This document shows, piece after piece, positions 59,397 to 60,997 of a DNA stretch of 60,997 bases. Every line of letters begins with the position of its first letter. Position 1 is the first letter of the stretch. The notes beneath the pieces were generated by a model. It saw nothing but the letters and a program-made list of their open reading frames with translations. It did no database searches and was not told the DNA's origin. The stretch is taken from the NCBI GenBank assembly GCA_029941135.1, contig JAPYRI010000005.1:1-60997 (forward strand), written 5' to 3'. A program made the position numbers and the translations under genes. The stretch comes from Alphaproteobacteria bacterium (GTDB lineage: Bacteria; Pseudomonadota; Alphaproteobacteria; JAPYRI01).

Positions 59397-60617
59397 ATGA
59401 CCGGCGCGACTGAACCACTTTTCGAGGGCCTCAAAATACTCGACTTTACACGCGCCCTCGCAGGCCCAACCTGTACCCGCATGTTTGCTGAAATGGGCGC
59501 CGATGTGATCAAGGTCGAGTCGGCGCCAAACGGCGATCTAACCCGTCAAATGTCTAAGATACGGAATGATCGCAGCCTTTATTACATTCAGCAAAATCTT
59601 GGCAAACAAAGTCTTTGTGTAAATTTACGTGACCCTCGCGGCATCGCTCTCATGAAAGAACTCGTTCCCCATATGGATGTGGTGGTTGAAAACTTTAAGC
59701 CGGGCCGGATGGCATCCATGGGACTGGATTATGAAGCGCTCAAAGAACTGAAAGAGGACATCATTCTGTGTTCAATTTCGGCCATGGGGCAAACTGGCCC
59801 GCTGGCAACAAAACCAGGTTACGATTACATCGCCCAAGCCTATACCGGCGTCACTTCCATGATCGGCGATCCTAATGACGCACCCTCTATCCCACTTTTG
59901 GGCATCGGCGATGTCGCCACGGGCGTGCATGGGGCGTTTGCTGTTTTGGCGGCAATTTATCACCGGGAAAGAACCGGTCGGGGGCAGCATTTGGATGTTG
60001 CCCTGGCCGATGTTTATTACCATTGTCACGAAGTGAACGTGCACCAGTACACGGGCAGCAATGGTGAGATTAAGCCGACCCGCGGCGGTCGCCACATGAG
60101 CTACGTGTGCCCGGCTGGGGTGTTTCGCGCCAATGGCGGCGACATCATGATCATGGCGTTTCTCCATCACTTTAAGGATTTATGCGCGGCCATGGACCGC
60201 CCGGAATTGGTCACTAAAGAAGGGTGGACAACCGACCAGGAACGCTTGGCCAGGTTGGATGAAGTTGTGGCACTGGTCGAAACTTGGCTTCAGACTTTTC
60301 CTAGCCACTGGGACGCGATTGCAAAGATGGAAGAGCACGGCGTTCCCGTGGCGCCCATTCTGACCGTAGAAGACACGATCACTCACCCACACTTGCTACA
60401 TCGGGGTACGATCCGCACAATTAACGACCGGCTCGCGGGCGAATTCGGCATTCCCGGGATGCCGATTAAGTTTTCCGAATTTCCTGAGGATTTGCCCTTG
60501 GAGGCTGACACCCTGGGCCAGCACAATGCGCATATAATCACCGAGGTTTTGAATCACAGCGAAGAAGAATTGGCCCAATTACGCGCCGATGGAATATTGA
60601 ACGAAGGGGAGTTCTAA
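59397..60617 (+). CDS. CaiB/BaiF family (class III) CoA transferase, second copy
   Basis: A 406-residue paralogue of the preceding gene, of identical length, with the same blocks: EGLKILDFTRALAGPTCTRM, MGADVIKVESAPNGDLTRQ, QNLGKQSLCVNLRDPRG, VENFKPGRMASMGLDY and QHLDVALADVYYHCHEVN, where Ala-Asp replaces the Leu-Asp of the first copy at the aspartate position. A tandem duplication is likely. The two may form a heterodimer or act on different acids, such as the carboxylated intermediate and a donor. It lies 47 bases after the first copy and has an AGGGGGAAG ribosome-binding site. Confidence 0.92.
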   Translation: MTGATEPLFEGLKILDFTRALAGPTCTRMFAEMGADVIKVESAPNGDLTRQMSKIRNDRSLYYIQQNLGKQSLCVNLRDPRGIALMKELVPHMDVVVENFKPGRMASMGLDYEALKELKEDIILCSISAMGQTGPLATKPGYDYIAQAYTGVTSMIGDPNDAPSIPLLGIGDVATGVHGAFAVLAAIYHRERTGRGQHLDVALADVYYHCHEVNVHQYTGSNGEIKPTRGGRHMSYVCPAGVFRANGGDIMIMAFLHHFKDLCAAMDRPELVTKEGWTTDQERLARLDEVVALVETWLQTFPSHWDAIAKMEEHGVPVAPILTVEDTITHPHLLHRGTIRTINDRLAGEFGIPGMPIKFSEFPEDLPLEADTLGQHNAHIITEVLNHSEEELAQLRADGILNEGEF

Positions 60618-60637
60618 TCGTCTCAATCGCCGTCCTC

Positions 60638-60985
60638 ATGATAAGGAAATCAGCCAGACTCTCGATGGGCATTCTATTGTGCGGTCTGGTTTGGCCACAA
60701 ATTTCCGAAGCCAATGACTTTCCAACTGAAGCGCGGGCAGAATATGTCATCGCCTGCATGTCCGGCACCGGAGAAAACGCCCGAAGTCTGAGACACTGTG
60801 CATGCGCCGTCGATCGCATTGCCGCTGAATTGAAGTACGATCAGTATGTTGCCGCTGAGACCGTTCTGCGCATGCGCAAAATGAACGGCGAAAAAGGATC
60901 GTTGTTTCGAGAGTCTGACAGTCTGACAAAAACCGTAAAAGCCTTGGATAGTGCAGTGACAGAAGCGAAGAAGGGATGCTTTTAA
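60638..60985 (+). CDS. Small secreted cysteine-containing protein
   Basis: A 115-residue protein with a signal peptide (LSMGILLCGLVWPQISEAND, about residues 8-27). The mature part has FPTEARAEYVIACMSGTG, RHCACAVDRIAAELKYDQYV and a closing KKGCF, giving four cysteines in the mature protein that could pair or bind a metal. I recall similar small proteins near periplasmic quinoprotein dehydrogenase genes, but I cannot name a family with certainty. It begins 20 bases after the second CoA transferase and may end the operon; nothing can be said of the region beyond the window. Confidence 0.7.
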   Translation: MIRKSARLSMGILLCGLVWPQISEANDFPTEARAEYVIACMSGTGENARSLRHCACAVDRIAAELKYDQYVAAETVLRMRKMNGEKGSLFRESDSLTKTVKALDSAVTEAKKGCF

Positions 60986-60997
60986 CGGGTAGAAATC

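Noticed and set aside
1-60997. CRISPR arrays, tRNA or rRNA genes, insertion sequences, prophage
   Set aside because: No regularly spaced repeats, cloverleaf-like segments, transposase or phage proteins were seen on either strand.

Overview
The window is a gene-dense stretch of a bacterial chromosome, most likely from an alphaproteobacterium of moderate GC content. The lineage call rests on a DUF4170 gene, a TIGR02281-type retropepsin, an alphaproteobacterial-style quinohemoprotein amine dehydrogenase locus and many CoA-ester catabolic genes. I see no rRNA, tRNA, CRISPR array, insertion sequence or prophage gene.

Layout. (1) 1-2697: the 5' part of a 2-oxoacid:ferredoxin oxidoreductase alpha subunit runs off the left edge, followed by a class I aminotransferase and a VOC protein. 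(2) 2706-7706, minus strand: a complete TonB2/TtpC-type energy-transduction operon (DUF3450, TtpC, ExbB, ExbD, TonB, TPR) with no receptor gene nearby. (3) 8137-11960: a stand-alone response regulator, then an emrA-emrB-marR efflux operon with a promoter/palindrome. (4) 11998-21658: mixed housekeeping and envelope genes (CMD protein, zincin-like lipoprotein, DUF4170, MscS channel, glycerol kinase, MDR oxidoreductase, DUF481 protein, a split or frameshifted lipoprotein/AMIN-like pair, a GMC dehydrogenase). (5) 21662-25709: a putative halohydrin dehalogenase, a methyltransferase, an ATC-hydrolase-like protein, an alpha/beta hydrolase and an AGXT-like aminotransferase. (6) 25831-34145: a quinohemoprotein amine dehydrogenase locus in the order qhpA-D-C-B-F-E, with qhpG converging on it. 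All cross-link residues of the gamma subunit are kept. (7) 34173-39237, minus strand: a Bcr/CflA transporter and a three-subunit molybdenum hydroxylase.

(8) 39418-60985 is the most interesting part: a catabolic region controlled by an IclR regulator. It starts with an isovaleryl-CoA-dehydrogenase-like enzyme, an SCP-x-like thiolase and a P450. From 43279 a very tightly spaced plus-strand series follows: IclR, an ECHDC1-like crotonase, a split B12-dependent acyl-CoA mutase with an altered pocket, a retropepsin-like protein, a second P450, a luciferase-like monooxygenase, a small phosphohistidine-swivel protein, a 717-residue protein I do not recognise, a pyruvate-phosphate-dikinase-like protein without the PEP barrel, a biotin carrier, a biotin carboxylase, a carboxyltransferase-like subunit lacking the usual carbamylated lysine and second metal histidine, two paralogous CoA transferases and a small secreted Cys protein.

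My main hypothesis, which is inference, is that the 50084-58061 block encodes a multi-subunit enzyme that uses ATP twice. One module (dikinase-like, swivel and 717-aa proteins) would phosphorylate a substrate through phosphohistidine, by analogy with phenylphosphate synthase. The other would be a biotin-dependent carboxylase acting on that substrate. The CoA transferases, mutase, decarboxylase-like crotonase, dehydrogenase and thiolase would then carry the product to central metabolism. The substrate cannot be read from the sequence. The adjacent monooxygenases suggest an oxygenated hydrophobic compound or ketone.
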